From: Sporodiniella umbellata
Taxonomy: Eukaryota > Mucoromycota > Mucoromycetes > Mucorales > Rhizopodaceae
Direction: 5' to 3'
Assembly (NCBI GenBank): GCA_025677835.1
Contig: JAIXMR010000001.1
Location: 730,365-794,364, forward strand
Length of the DNA: 64,000 nt
Position 1 is the stretch's first letter, and each line of letters starts with the position of its first letter. Positions 34,701 to 46,298 of the stretch are shown piece after piece. A program made the translations under genes and the position numbers. A model generated the notes under the pieces. The model was not told the DNA's origin. It was given only the letters and a program-made list of their open reading frames with translations, and did no database searches.

Positions 34701-35553
34701 TTTGGTCGTTGGCCCTGATGATGACGAAGAAGACTTGAAGGAAGAAGTAATGTCGGACTTGACTAACCTGATGACCTCCATTGATCGTACTGGACATGGT
34801 GTATGGGTTCAAGCTTCTACATTGGGTGCTTTGGAAGCTTTGTTAGAGTTCTTGAGAACATCCAAAATTCCTGTATCCGGTATTAACATTGGCCCAGTCC
34901 ACAGAAAGGATGTGGTAAAGGCTAGTGTTATGTTGGAGAAGGCCAGGGAGTATGCTGTTATGTTGTGTTTCGATGTTAAGGTTGACAAAGAAGCAGAAGA
35001 ACTAGCCGAGGATCTTGGTATGAAGGTTTTCACAGCAGATATTATTTATCACTTGTTTGATCGCTTCCAGGAGCACTTCGCTGCCATTGCTGAACAGAAG
35101 CGTAAAGATCAAGCCGATGCTGTTGTATTCCCCTGTGTATTAAAAATGGTACCTCGTGCCATTTACATGAAGAAAGATCCCATTTTAATGGGTGTTGATG
35201 TAATTGAAGGCACTCTTCGTCTTGGTACCCCCATCTGTGTGGTCAAGACGAATCCTGAGACACAAGTTAGGGAGGTGATTACGCTTGGTAAAATCACGTC
35301 TATGGAGCAAAATCACAAACCTGTTGAAAGCGTGAAAAAGGGACAAGCTGGTGCAGGTGTTGCTGTTAAGGTGGAGTGTGCCTCGTATGAAACCCCTAAG
35401 ACCTATGGTCGTCATTTTGACGATAACGACGAATTTTATTCAAGGATCACTCGTCAATCCATTGATATCTTGAAAGAGTCCTTTAGAAGCGATGTATCCA
35501 AGGAAGAGTGGGGCTTGATTGTTAAGCTTAAAAAGGTTTTGGGTGTAGAATAG
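31767..35553 (+). CDS. FUN12: Translation initiation factor eIF5B (IF2-like GTPase)
   Basis: A GTPase that joins the 60S subunit to the 48S complex at the start codon. Exons: 31767-31807, 31892-32023, 32091-32652, 32718-32867, 32922-33222 and 33281-35553, giving 1152 residues. The first 550 are the charged, Lys/Glu-rich, Ala-rich N-terminal tail typical of eIF5B, with a stretch of AAPAK repeats (about 435-480) and an Asp/Ser-rich acidic patch. The GTPase domain starts near residue 555. G1 GHVDTGKT is at about 560, followed by DTPGHESF and NKIDR, then domains II-IV to the conserved C-terminal helix. Exon 1 ([14 protein letters not shown]) also matches the family. AATAAA occurs just after the stop at about 35576. 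Confidence 0.97.
33396..33532 (+). repeat. 15-nt tandem repeats coding for AAPAK
   Basis: GCTGCTCCTGCTAAG is repeated nine times (one unit has GTT for GCT) with almost no third-base variation. It lies in the disordered tail of eIF5B. Confidence 0.9.
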
Positions 35554-36138
35554 GTGTTTTGTACATTTGGTGTCTAATAAAAAAAACTTAAAGAAAAATT
35601 ATGACAAAACCAATTTGTTTATAAAACTGTGATGAGTGTCTGGTGACAATTGACTTGAAAACAAAAAGCCATGCGGCAACTTAAATGTTGTATTTAGGTT
35701 TCAAAGTACCATGCTGCAAAAAAAAAAAATCATGTTCATACTGCTGGTACTTGTTTTATTGCTGATACGTAAAAAGCACTTGAATAATGTAGGCAAAAAT
35801 AACCCCTGGAAGCGACTAAAGCATGTGAGCCGTATACTAAAAAAAAAGTACATATGCTGTTAACCTCAAGTGTAGCATTAAAAAAATTACACGTATTTTG
35901 TTCGAACCCTTTTTCCTTAAATATATCCCTAATTTCATGGTTTATCTTCTTTGAGATTCTGTAGTATATCTAGTACAGCGCAAACAATCATTCACTAAAC
36001 TTTTTTTTTCTACGCTGAAAGGAATTTTGTATGCTTCAGCGGTAACCGGCATTTTAAAAGCCGGAACCTGAATTTAGGTTATCACAATCAAAGCTTTTTT
36101 CCATTAGCTGGCACTCTCTTTTTAAAGTTTTTTATTTA
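35554..36138. other. Spacer between eIF5B and HDAC
   Basis: About 585 bp, AT-rich, between two genes on the same strand. No gene or RNA seen. Confidence 0.5.
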
Positions 36139-37975
36139 ATGTCCAACTCATATAGTCTCGCCAGTTGCGCAAAGAAAAGAGTGTCATATTTCTACGATCG
36201 TAATCACATATAACTTTGAAATTAAAGCAATACGAGAACGAAAACAGGAGACCATCTTAACACACTTTTTTTCTTTTTTTTTTTTACAGACGATGTGGGT
36301 AATTTCAATTATGGACCAGGTAGAGTGCAGACGTGTTTTGTAATAGACAGGCGAAGGCATCTAAACTATTGTGTTGATAGGCCACTACATGAAACCTAAA
36401 CGTATGCACATGGTTCACAACATGGTCGTAAACTACGGCCTATACAAAAAACTAGACATCGTGGTAAGGGCAGGCTTTTTTTGGAAAACTAATCAATAAA
36501 ACAATATACTGAAAAAAACACATACACACACACACACAAATATACACATTTCTGCACCACACTTTTAGAAACCAACACGATGTACAGCTTTTCAAATGAC
36601 ACGCTTTCACTCCGATGAATATGTTAACTTTTTGCAAACAGTGACGCCGGACAATCTCGAATCTTTAGCTCTACAACACGGAGGTCTTGAACAAGGAGTT
36701 GCACGATGTAAAACTGCTCATTTTTTATTAGGAGCTGCTCTAATTATTATTTGTGTAGTTAATGTTGGTGAAGATTGCCCTGTCTTTGAAGGATTATTCG
36801 AATTTTGCTCCATATCAGCAGGAGGGTCGATAGGTAAAAATGCAAGTCATCAAAATAAGCAAAACTAACGACTCTTTTCAGGTGCTGCTAATAAATTGTT
36901 AAATGGTGAAGCAGATATTGCTATTAATTGGTCTGGTGGGCTTCACCATGCAAAAAAAACTGAAGCAAGTGGCTTTTGCTATGTCAATGACATTGTGCTT
37001 GGTATATTGGAACTGCTTAGGTAAAAAGGGGAAAAAAAGCTTAATTCTTGCTATACTGATTTAGACCCATAGGTATCATCAAAGAGTTTTGTATGTGGAT
37101 ATTGATGTTCACCACGGTGATGGTGTAGAAGAAGCATTTTATACAACGGACCGTGTTATGACCTGTTCGTTCCACAAATTTGGAGAGTTTTTTCCTGGAA
37201 CTGGCGATATAAAAGATACAGGTTTGGGGAAGGGAAAAAGATATGCTGTCAATGTTCCTCTAAGAGACGGTATCGATGATGAAACGTACAAAAATGTATT
37301 TCAACCTGTTATTCAGCATATTATGGATTGGTATCGACCAGGGGCTGTGGTACTTCAATGCGGTGGAGACTCTTTATCGGGCGACCGTCTAGGATGCTTC
37401 AATTTATCAATGCGTGGACATGCCTCTTGTGTAGAGTTTATTAAATCCTTTAATATACCAATGATGATGGTAGGTGGTGGTGGCTACACAATCCGTAACG
37501 TAGCAAGAACCTGGACTTATGAAACAGGCTTGGCTGTCGGAGAAGACTTGGCAGAACAAGAGCTACCATACAATAACTATTTTGAATACTATGGCCCAGA
37601 GTACAAGTTAGATGTGCCCTCCAACAACATGACAAATCATAATTCTCGCGAATATCTAGATCGCATAATGTAAATAAGACATTTTGGCTTTATTGTATTT
37701 TTTTTCTAATCTGATTCTATTAGCGCCAAAATCACTGATAATCTTAGAAACATGCCATTTGCACCCTCAGTTCAAGCACAAGAAGTACCGGGAGATTTTA
37801 ATGTGGACGATTATATTGAAGGAGAGGATAGTGAAGCGGAAGAAGCAGATACAAGACGTACCCGTATGTTTGTTTTTTCTTTTTCTTTTTCTTTTTTTTT
37901 TGGTAAAAGGTTGCTAATTATTTTTCTCTTTTCAAAAAAGAACGCCAAAAGCTAGAAAACATGGGTGTGTTGTAG
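36139..37975 (+). CDS. Class I histone deacetylase (Rpd3/HDAC1-2 type)
   Basis: A zinc-dependent lysine deacetylase of chromatin. Exons: 36139-36199, 36290-36319, 36381-36463, 36569-36707, 36759-36833, 36882-37020, 37073-37669, 37724-37863 and 37941-37975, giving 432 residues. Exon 2 is only 30 nt ([10 protein letters not shown]). The catalytic features are complete: the two His of GGLHHAKK (about 150-151), the zinc ligands in [15 protein letters not shown] (about 177-191) and in QCGGDSL, and the transition-state Tyr of GGGGYT. The tail is short and acidic ([17 protein letters not shown]). The sequence fits the Rpd3/Clr6 branch; Hos2 is less likely. The Sds3-like gene nearby could encode a partner in the same complex. 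Confidence 0.96.
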
Positions 37976-38292
37976 TTGAATGTAACTTATTTAAGATTTT
38001 TTTTAATAAAGCTAAAAAAGAAAAACACGATTTAAAAGTTTTTAAAGTAAAGGCAGAAAAAAATGGGCTGCTAATGAAAACTATACTGTTTTTGAACTAA
38101 TGCCTTGTCAATTACATAGGACACAACCATAAACGCTCAACTTAGTCCTCCTCCCTTGTTTTGATATTACATAACAAATAGCAACCACACCTGTGTATAT
38201 AGTAATAAATAACGAAAAAAAAATAGTAACGGTATACAGTATTAAATAATGATGTTCTTTATGCTCTACTAGTTTTTTTTTTTTTTTTTTGA
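37976..38292. other. Convergent spacer between HDAC and cyclin-like gene
   Basis: About 315 bp with A and T tracts, including a 19-base T run at about 38273-38291. No gene. Confidence 0.5.
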
Positions 38293-39410
38293 TTAATTAT
38301 CTGATACTGCACCATGAAACCCCAAAAAATCTGTGATAAAGTCACGAACTGTTTGAACAGACAGATTTTCAGAAGCTCCCCATAAGTCTACATATTCGTT
38401 GATATTCATTGAAGATTCGACCTGTAATGTACGGAGAGAAAGATAAAGACAGCCAAGTCCAATGACAGACACGGGGTTAGCCAACGCCAATTTCGGAGAA
38501 CATAAGCTACAAATTATTGATGAATTAGCTATCCATTCCCATCCTATAGTCATTTCACCTATCCCATATATAAACCCAAGCCAGTCTTGCTATTGCACTC
38601 ATTTCAGGGGTCATATCTAAAGATATTAAATGTTAGCACAGGAGCGTGCACAAAACATAGTTATTTTTTGTTTACCATTTTCAACGCGTTTCATAACTTC
38701 TTTTTGGGAAGGCGGGTGATATGATTGTCTTCTGGACACTTTTTTTGCTTCGCTTGCTGCAAAATATCCCACTGAAGCCAATCCTCTTAGGACATTCAGA
38801 CAATATGCAAAAGGTAGCTCAACTTCCAAATCAAACCCTAATGCCCGCACTAGTAATAACTCTGTTGTAACTATAGAAGCTCTCATTTTGAAATAATTCT
38901 GAGGAGCTATACTTCAGTATTCATTCAAAAAAGCGTTTTAAGGCTACCTCATCTACATCTAATGTGGAACCATTTGGATGGTAATATCGGTAGCTAACAT
39001 TAACCAAGTCTCTAACTTTTCTTGGTACTTCTGTAGCCTTACAGGCGAGTTGAAGACATGTTGTTGTTAACAGCTAAATATTGGGTTTAGAGATGTGTAC
39101 TTTTTCAGTCGTTTCTTTTTACATCTTCATTAGCGCATATTGCTTCCTCTGCATTGATTAAGCCGTTTATATGAATCGTTTTTTCTTTTTGTGAGATAAA
39201 ATGCTTGAACCGATGATAGTATATAAGTGCTGTTGCTGTTGTTCTTATGGGCCTTTATTCGTTTTATTTTTTTTGTATAAAAAAGTAAAGTCAGCTTTCC
39301 AGTGTTGTTGTTATTGTCGCTACTACGTACAAATCCAGCATAGCACTGGTTTCTCTCAAAAACTGTACTGCTTGTACATTTGGTAACAAAGGCAAGTCAG
39401 TAGTAGACAT
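38293..39410 (-). CDS. Cyclin-Q/FAM58-like cyclin
   Basis: A cyclin-fold protein most like cyclin Q (FAM58), an activator of CDK10-type kinases. Exons on the minus strand: 39331-39410, 39123-39243, 38948-39073, 38676-38898, 38559-38616 and 38293-38506, giving 273 residues. The first cyclin box shows TALIYYHRF, then ATTCLQLACKATEVPRKVRD-type residues (seen as CLQLACKATEVPRKVRDLVN), and TTELLLVRALGFDLEVELPF. The second box contains ARLAWVYIWDS and VSVIGLGCLYLSLRT. The acceptor at 39243 was chosen from three nearby AGs because only it keeps frame. A transcriptional cyclin of another type (C, K, L) is possible, but the charge pattern around KVRDLVNVSYR favours Q. Confidence 0.72.
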
Positions 39411-40948
39411 ATTGAGAGCAGCAATAAAACAATTTCAAGTGCTGTAAAAAAAAAAAAAAAAAAAAAAGAGAAATACACTTTTGAAAGTCAGAGAGAAATA
39501 GAGTGTCAATTGAAAATAACATTTTTGCATACAATTTCAAAGTGACATGATTTTCAAAAGTGTTGCTTAAATCTTGAAAGCTGTGAATTTGCCTGCAAAA
39601 ATGCTTATAGATTTACTGATAGTAATAAAAAAGTTTCAAAGCTTTCTCAGTTTTAGCCAGACTTCTTCGTTTAGTACTCTTAAGTTAAGAAAGCACACAA
39701 AAGAGAATTTTGTATCGTAAATATGAGACATTTGATACTAGATAAAAACTAAAGCCACAGATCCAAAGTCAAACACTCTTTTACTATATGCCAATTTCAA
39801 AAGCAAGGATCACAACTCTTAGACTACTGTTAGCTCTACAAACAAAAAACACTGACAGCACTATACTATTAGAAATACAATCATACATTGCTTAACAAAT
39901 GCGTATTTGAAGAATACTAATACTTAATACCAGCAAAACTCCGGCCTACACTACTGAAGCACTTCAAACATCAAAGCAGCAGGTTTTTATAGTATGTATA
40001 GTTTTCATTAGTTCACCTCATTCACTCCGCTAAGCTTCAGTAAAACGCATTCAAAGTTAAGGTAGCCATAGGCCCAAAAACATATTCCGCTTTTGACTGG
40101 TCCAAACGCTGTAGTATCTCATCAGGCAGCTATACTCTTCATCCGGCATTTGAGGCATCTCATTCGAAAAAAAAAAAAAAAAGAAAAAGAAAAATCTATA
40201 TAGACTTGAAATAAAAAATGCCAGCTAGTGTTATGTTATTTCAGTTTTAATAGTACTAACAATTTTATACGAATTTTCTTTTCTCAAACTGTTCCAACAA
40301 CTTCCAAATAAAGCACAGCCATCAAATAAAAAGAAAATGGAGAAAATAAAGGCGGTTCTTTAAGCCTCGTTATGCTTTATTGTTTATATTGATACGTTTG
40401 TTAAAGTAAAGAAAGCCTCCAAGAGCGAGCTAAATTATATACAAACATATGTCTTTAGGTATAAAGAGGAAAAAAAAAAAAGATTTGGTCAAAGAAAAAA
40501 GTGATATCAATACAAACATATATTAATTCTATACTCAAACAATCATATGCTGCAAATACTTTTTAGTGACCGATATTAATTTTTCACCGACCGAAAATAC
40601 CTTTTATTTAGTATAACGGTGAAGAAAGGTAAGTTAATGCAATATTATATCAATGCAAAATCTAACTTTTTTTAGAAAAAAGAAAAAAAGTTAAATGAGT
40701 CAGAAAGGCTGAAAGAATTGAAGCTGCTGAAAGAATATAGTGGTGAGTCTGATTACATATGTACAACCTTTATGTTTCTAAATTTGGAAACGCACGCGAC
40801 CTCATATTAAAGGAGAGCGCAAGCCGCGGTGTATCTATGAGTAGATAAAAATCAGGGAACTTTTTATAATTGTTTTCCGCCTCTTTTCATTCCTCTTTCC
40901 TTTTTTTTTTTTTTATCTTTTCGCTGCTTATTAGTATAATCATTTGAT
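39411..40948. other. Divergent spacer between cyclin-like and Nudix genes
   Basis: 1.5 kb, AT-rich, with several short A tracts (about 39446-39467, 40167-40183). No convincing gene, RNA or repeat family seen. Confidence 0.5.
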
Positions 40949-41602
40949 ATGACCGTAGAAACTGCCGCTCCCACCATCATTGATCATAATAACGCAGAGC
41001 CTACTGCTCAAATCCCAGAAAAGAAAGGCAAAAAACCGATTCGCCAGGTAAGAACAATAGCAAGGAAGTTATAGAGAGAGAGAGAAGGGGGGGAGGAGGA
41101 AAAGAAGCAGAAGCAAAGAGGGAAAAGGAAGCGAATTTAAACAGACACAAAAAAAACTTACAGAAAACGAATTTAGGCTGTTGGTGGTATTGTTATCATG
41201 GACAACAAAGTGCTGATGCTTTCAAGCCGTAAAAGCGATAACGCCTTGAGACTTCCCCGAGGGGATTGTAGAGATGACGAGTTACCAGAAAAAGCTGTCC
41301 TTCGTGTACTTCGCGATGAAGCAGGAATTGAAACCGATCACATTAAACAACGTGTAGGGACATATACTAAAGCTAACAAGAAGGGAAAGATTGTCTGTCA
41401 TCACTGGATTTATGAGATAACAGAGCCCAAAATACTTGAATTTTGGCCTGCAGTAGACCGCCAAAGGGTTTGGGTAAGGATAGAAAGAGGTCAAAATCCA
41501 GTATTAATATTTCTTTAGTTGACTATTGATGAGGCCATCACAGCTTCTGCAGACAGACACATTTCACGCTTAGCCCTCCATAGTTGCTCTTTATCGTCAT
41601 AA
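40949..41602 (+). CDS. Nudix-fold protein, DIPP/Aps1-like, with altered Nudix box
   Basis: Exons: 40949-41047, 41177-41473 and 41519-41602, giving 159 residues. The layout resembles diphosphoinositol-polyphosphate phosphohydrolases (Aps1/DIPP), which remove the beta-phosphate of inositol pyrophosphates. It has a disordered N-terminus of about 30 residues, AVGGIVIMDNKVLMLSSRK, a Nudix helix and HHWIYEI. The Nudix box reads GDCRDDELPEKAVLRVLRDE followed by AGI. The consensus is G-x5-E-x7-R-E-U-x-E-E-x-G-U; here the Glu after Arg is Val and the next is Asp. Spacing is kept, so the fold is likely, but metal binding and catalysis may be weakened or changed. The substrate is therefore uncertain. 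Confidence 0.85.
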
Positions 41603-41870
41603 ACCACTATAAAAATTTTCCAAAAAAAAAAAAAAAAAAAGTCGCGCTTAAAAAACTGACACCATCTAAAAATACGTGGCCTTACCTATAAATAGATTTT
41701 ACAATAAACAAAAAGCTTTCATCCTTGCAATACTTTGTTGACTGAATAAAAACTTGTTTGCTTTTCTTTTTAAAAAAATTTATTTGTACTGTTGTAATGA
41801 AAAGAAAAACTGAGGGAGTATGCACTTTAATGAAAGAAAGAGGGTGAGGTACTACGTGAAAGAAGAGGTT

Positions 41871-42894
41871 TTACATTATGTCCCAAAGATCTTCAAAAGC
41901 GCAACAGACTTTACCGCAAGCAACAGATGCTGATAATGCGTATTGTGAAATACCTAAAGTTTGAATTTGTTCAGTAAATATACCGCTAAAGTGTACTTTT
42001 GTGTTTCTCACCAATCTTTTCTTTGGCGTATGCGTCTGCAAATGAATCAGGACCCTTTGCCATTGCACCGACTGCAATAACAACCGGCTTTCCTTCGGGG
42101 AGTTTTTTAAAGTAATCATACAGCTTAACTTTAGCAGCAGTATAAGAAAGTGCTATTGCAAAACCCTCGTCAGTGATTTTTTCAGTCGTAAGCTATCGGC
42201 TTCTTTTTCTTACCTAAAATTTTAGAGTCTGTTGGAAAATACTGTTCAACTGGGCCAGCAACAATTTCTAATAGCGTAACATTGCCTTCGACATCTCCTT
42301 TAATACTTCCTCTTTCTAAAAGTTGCACTAACAATTGAAAAATAACGTTAAAGACACGAAGAATTTGTAGACAAATTCTATGTATAGATCCAAATATTTT
42401 GCGTTTTAGCCTACCCATTAATCCTGAAAAGCGCTTGATGGTTCTAGGTATACGGCAAGCAGGATTTATTCTAATAACTACGTCTTTTGCAGTGTGAATA
42501 TAAACCTACATATCGTTTAATAAATCTTGCTTTCTTCTTTTTTTAACATACCTCAAGGTGCCCTGATTTGTTTAAAGGGCTGTCTAATAAGGTCAAAAGA
42601 CACTAATTTAAAGGAAAAGAAAAACATTAGCGATCTGTGGGTGTAAGCAAACGTGCAGGAATTTACTTGGTGAACAATGTCAGGCCTAGCATCAGCAATG
42701 TCTCTTCCTAATTTTTTCAATACTGATTGATGTTCATCGCAATTCAACAGTTGCATTTTCGAGTCATATCGAGATAAAGATAAACGAGCAGCTTCCAAGG
42801 AAGCGCTCTCGAGAACTACAATGACCTTGCGACTCTGAGGTACTACATCTTTGTCTTGTGTAGGAGCTTCATGCCATGAAGAGTCCTCTGCCAT
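41871..42894 (-). CDS. EMG1: 18S rRNA pseudouridine N1-methyltransferase Nep1/Emg1
   Basis: A SPOUT-class methyltransferase that modifies the hypermodified pseudouridine of 18S rRNA and is essential for 40S assembly. Exons on the minus strand: 42667-42894, 42552-42602, 42415-42505, 42214-42327, 42012-42152 and 41871-41953, giving 235 residues. Family blocks: [77 protein letters not shown] cofactor loop ([19 protein letters not shown]) and the C-terminal knot [20 protein letters not shown]. The acceptor at 42152 skips a false early one that would hit a stop. A 29-base T run lies about 18 bp upstream of the ATG on the coding strand. Confidence 0.95.
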
Positions 42895-42912
42895 TTTATT
42901 TAGAAGAATAAC

Positions 42913-42945
<33 letters not shown>

Positions 42946-43591
42946 GAAAAAATATGTAAATACGAAAATAAATAACGGCAACACTCGATAAAAAAAAATC
43001 TCGAAATAAATCTATAGCCCTTTGCCTGATTCATTTAATAAAACAAGTTTAGCTTTAGGTCATTGTATTAAAGTGGTTGTTTATTAACCGTTAACGCACA
43101 AAAAGAAGAAGAAAGTTCTGGTGCTTTTATAGAATCATCTTTTTTTTTTTTTGAGCAACGTGGAACTTTTTGTGATTGGTTTACTACAAGCCATTGTTTC
43201 CCTTTTATTTTTCAGGGAAAAAAAAAAAGTAGTACACTACAAAAGTTATAGCTCGCGTGATTAGCATCACTGTATTTCCTATCGATTTTTATTGCTTAGA
43301 GAAAGAGGAGGCTTCGCGTATATGGTGTCATCTAATTCAAGCGCAATTGACCAATCAAGTAATGAGCTCAGCATCAAAAGATCCTCTCTATCCAATCAGA
43401 TTGCTCTTTGTTTTGCTTTTTTTTTTTTTGTAGTCCTCGCTGTGAAAACACGCTGGCTTTGGGAGAGTTAAAAGTAACTGAATGTATGTAAGCCACACGG
43501 TGTGCTTTTTTCTTTTATATTACATTTGGGATGGAAATAGCGTTTTTTAATTATAGGAAATAAATATACTTTGACTTTCTCACTGTCTTTA
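42895..43591. other. Spacer between Nep1 and ferredoxin genes
   Basis: About 700 bp. It contains the 29-base A tract (42913-42941 on the plus strand) and more T tracts. No gene seen. Confidence 0.5.
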
Positions 43592-44312
43592 TTAATGATG
43601 TGTTGGCTTAGAACCTATTTATGATAGATCAGTACAGAGTACAACAAAGAGTTTACGAAACATACCATCCACTCTCATATTTCTAGTAGCTGAAGGAATT
43701 GTAACAGATAAACCATCTAGCTCTTTGCACATTTCTACTTGGCATCCCAAACGAGATCTGTTTGATGTTAGCGGAAGTGTGTAGCTTTTCTTGCTTTTTT
43801 TACGTTTCTGTTAATCCAAAAGCTAAATCAAGCATATCATTTTCTTCATCCGACGGCTCTTCCATTTTATCATAATATTCAGGTTCACACACGACATGAC
43901 AAGTTGAGCACGCTAGTGATCCTTCACATGCACCTATCACAATAGTTTAGTTTTCCTCTTTTTTTTTTGGGAGCATTTACATTCGAGTTCAATGTCATAT
44001 CGTTGAGCAAGATCCAATAGTGTATCTCCTTCTGTTGCTTTTACGTCGACATGCTCTCCTTCAGGTGTAACAAAGTGTACTGTATAAGGCCTAATGTCAA
44101 GTTAAAAAAAAGATTGTGGGGGCAACCATTTTACCCTTCACCCCGAGAGACACCTTCTTTACCATGCCAAAAAACTAAAGAGATTTTAGAAAAAGGATTT
44201 CAAGCAATACGCGATTAACTGCCTTACCTTGGGTTGTTGAGAAGGGCTTCACAGAGCTTACAAAAACAGGTTTGAATAATGCTCTTTTTGTGAAAATTTT
44301 CAGCAAAGACAT
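43592..44312 (-). CDS. Mitochondrial adrenodoxin-type [2Fe-2S] ferredoxin (Yah1-like)
   Basis: An electron carrier for iron-sulfur cluster assembly and heme A/ubiquinone synthesis in the mitochondrial matrix. Exons on the minus strand: 44228-44312, 44135-44174, 43981-44090, 43804-43933, 43666-43757 and 43592-43614, giving 159 residues. The N-terminus ([20 protein letters not shown]) is a basic, hydroxylated presequence. The core has [14 protein letters not shown]. The three clustered ligands are in the [11 protein letters not shown] region and its preceding Cys. The fourth Cys is in RLGCQVEM, and the vertebrate-like [12 protein letters not shown] ends the fold. Two exons are small (40 and 23 nt). 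The last exon (SKPTHH) is preferred over read-through at GTATGT because it gives the family C-terminus. Confidence 0.93.
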
Positions 44313-46298
44313 TTCAATAAGGAAGTCAATTGACAAAAAAAAAAAATATTTGAAATAGACGAAGGGGGCGTGGTTACAGAAAAGTTTTAAAAGGCGGGGA
44401 AGTTCGGTTCAATACAAGTCACAAAGGTAAAAGATCTTGTTTAAATGCGTAGAAGATATGCTAAACGATGAAAAGAATGCTCGGTGAACGGATAAATACT
44501 AAGACAGAGCTTGGATAAAAATTCGCACGGTTAAAATATTTCGGTTTCAAGTGTCTGTCTTTCTTTTTTTTTCTTTTTTTGGCTTTACACTCATTATAAT
44601 TACATCGAAGGGTTTTCTATTCAAAAAAAAAAGAAAAAAATATGTGGAAGCACTTCTTCTGTAAGATTTCTGATTGTATCCAACTAAAACACATCAAGAC
44701 GAAATACCCTTTCTCTTGAGACCTAAAGAGAAATCTCATGCCGATCAAGCTGACATTGATTTTACTGGTCTACGCGTTTAATAAACAAACTATGGCAGCC
44801 TTTTTTTTTTTTTTAGCTGAAGCTACTTGGCCAGAGAGATTGTTTATCCAGAAAAAAAAAAAGGAGCCATACGGATTTACTTTGTCAAAGATGAGTACTT
44901 GAGTCATACACAGTTGATAAAGGTTTAGAACTAGGACTGGAAAGAGTCAGCTTAGGTCATCACTCGAAATTCAAATGCCCGCAAATTTAATTGTTGATAG
45001 ACTAAATGCCTGCTAATAAAGTCGCGTCAAACAATGCTCCTGTCGCATTTTCCCAAAGTAAATAAATGTACCTCCTTTTAGGTAGTTGAAATTAGGAAAA
45101 ACCAAAAAAACAATAATAATAATAAAAAAAAAGATGGAATAAATAATACAAGCTGAATTGCGAAAACTCGGTGTTGGATTTAATTGTAAGCATAAACAGT
45201 CAAGAGAAAAAGATCTGCGCAAAATAAAAAACATTTTAGAATGTATAGAGTAGGAAATTCACTAGCTCTTTGATATTGCTGAAGCCTTGTTTGTGATGAG
45301 TAAGGAATTTTCTTTTGGTTGGGAACAGAAACATTCGTTTGACTAACATGTATACAAACTAGTGTTTCATAAGCAATTCATCGACAGCTAGAGGTGTGAT
45401 ACATTGATGGAGTATAGCCCAAAGATTCGCATGGGAAATATTATAAGGGGGGGAAACAAATAAAAAACTTGAAAAACTAGCAGGAGCAAACTGTGATGAG
45501 AAAAATAAACAAGCAACTCGCAAAGCCTTAAGAAACGAGCTAGACATGAATAATGACTAAAGAACAGGTGAAGGGGGAAAAAGACGGTACAAAGAAGGTT
45601 AAGTTAGTGATTGGTTCTACACTTAAAAAAGACTTAAATTGGTTATTGATTTTGAAAATGACCCGATCAGATTTGAACACGAAAAAAAAAAAATAAGCTT
45701 TAGTTTATTTGCTTTGGTGTATTTTTCCCGTTTGTTTACATTAGGCCGCTTCTGTTTGATACTTGCATTATACAGGCAATATGAAAAACAAAGATTCAAG
45801 GGCTTCCTTTTGCTTTACAGAAACACTTTGGGCAAAATCACGTCCTTGAACGGAGCACTTTTTTTGCTAAATGTATTGTCCGATCACAGTACAGTGCAAC
45901 CGTTGTTTCAATCAACTAAGGCCTACCCTGTACTTGTATTCCCGACGTGCGACTCTTAAAAGCATCTTTACCAATCAATAGACATACAACTCCTTTTTTT
46001 TTTTTTTAGGCTAAAAAACCATTGTCAACACAGAACTACGCCGCAAATTGTTTTAGTTGGTTCATGGCAAGTAGGCGACGTAGATTACGCTAAAAAAAAA
46101 AAAAAAGTCGGCCATTTTTTTTAGTCCAAGGAATGTTGAATAAGCCTGTAAAAACTTTATTTCGGCACATGTATTAAAAGCTTCAACCAATAGTGACAGG
46201 CGCGTGCAACGGAGTACAAGTCGCAAGCGTAAATAAAAACCACAGCTTATTCACACACATGAATCTACCTTTTTTTTTCTCCGAATATTCTAACCAAC
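44313..46298. other. Gene-poor spacer with possible coding relics
   Basis: About 2 kb upstream of the ferredoxin and Gde1 genes. Plus-strand frames at about 44738-44900 and 45639-45959 and minus-strand frames at 45359-45547 and 45013-45234 do not resemble known families. They cannot be joined by good splice sites. T tracts are frequent. Promoters of both flanking genes must lie here. Confidence 0.4.
44730..44930 (+). pseudogene. Possible degenerate coding fragment
   Basis: In one plus frame the sequence reads like protein (SYLAREIVYPEKKKGAIRIY then FVKDEYLSHTQLIKV) before hitting stops. An upstream piece in another frame reads KSHADQADIDFTGLRV. A poly-T and a poly-A run interrupt it. It may be a decayed gene; the family is not recognised. 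Confidence 0.2.

Noticed and set aside
35895..35925. GTTCGAACC-like tRNA T-loop
   Set aside because: No acceptor stem, anticodon arm or D-arm could be folded around it.
42182..42213. Nep1 exon 4 read-through ending KKKKPIAYD
   Set aside because: Splicing at 42213 to the acceptor before 42152 gives the conserved continuation instead.
43620..43665. Ferredoxin C-terminus read-through after RVDG
   Set aside because: GTATGT donor and AAATAG acceptor give SKPTHH, closer to the family end.
45013..45959. Small frames on both strands upstream of Gde1
   Set aside because: Cannot be connected by splice sites and show no recognisable motif.
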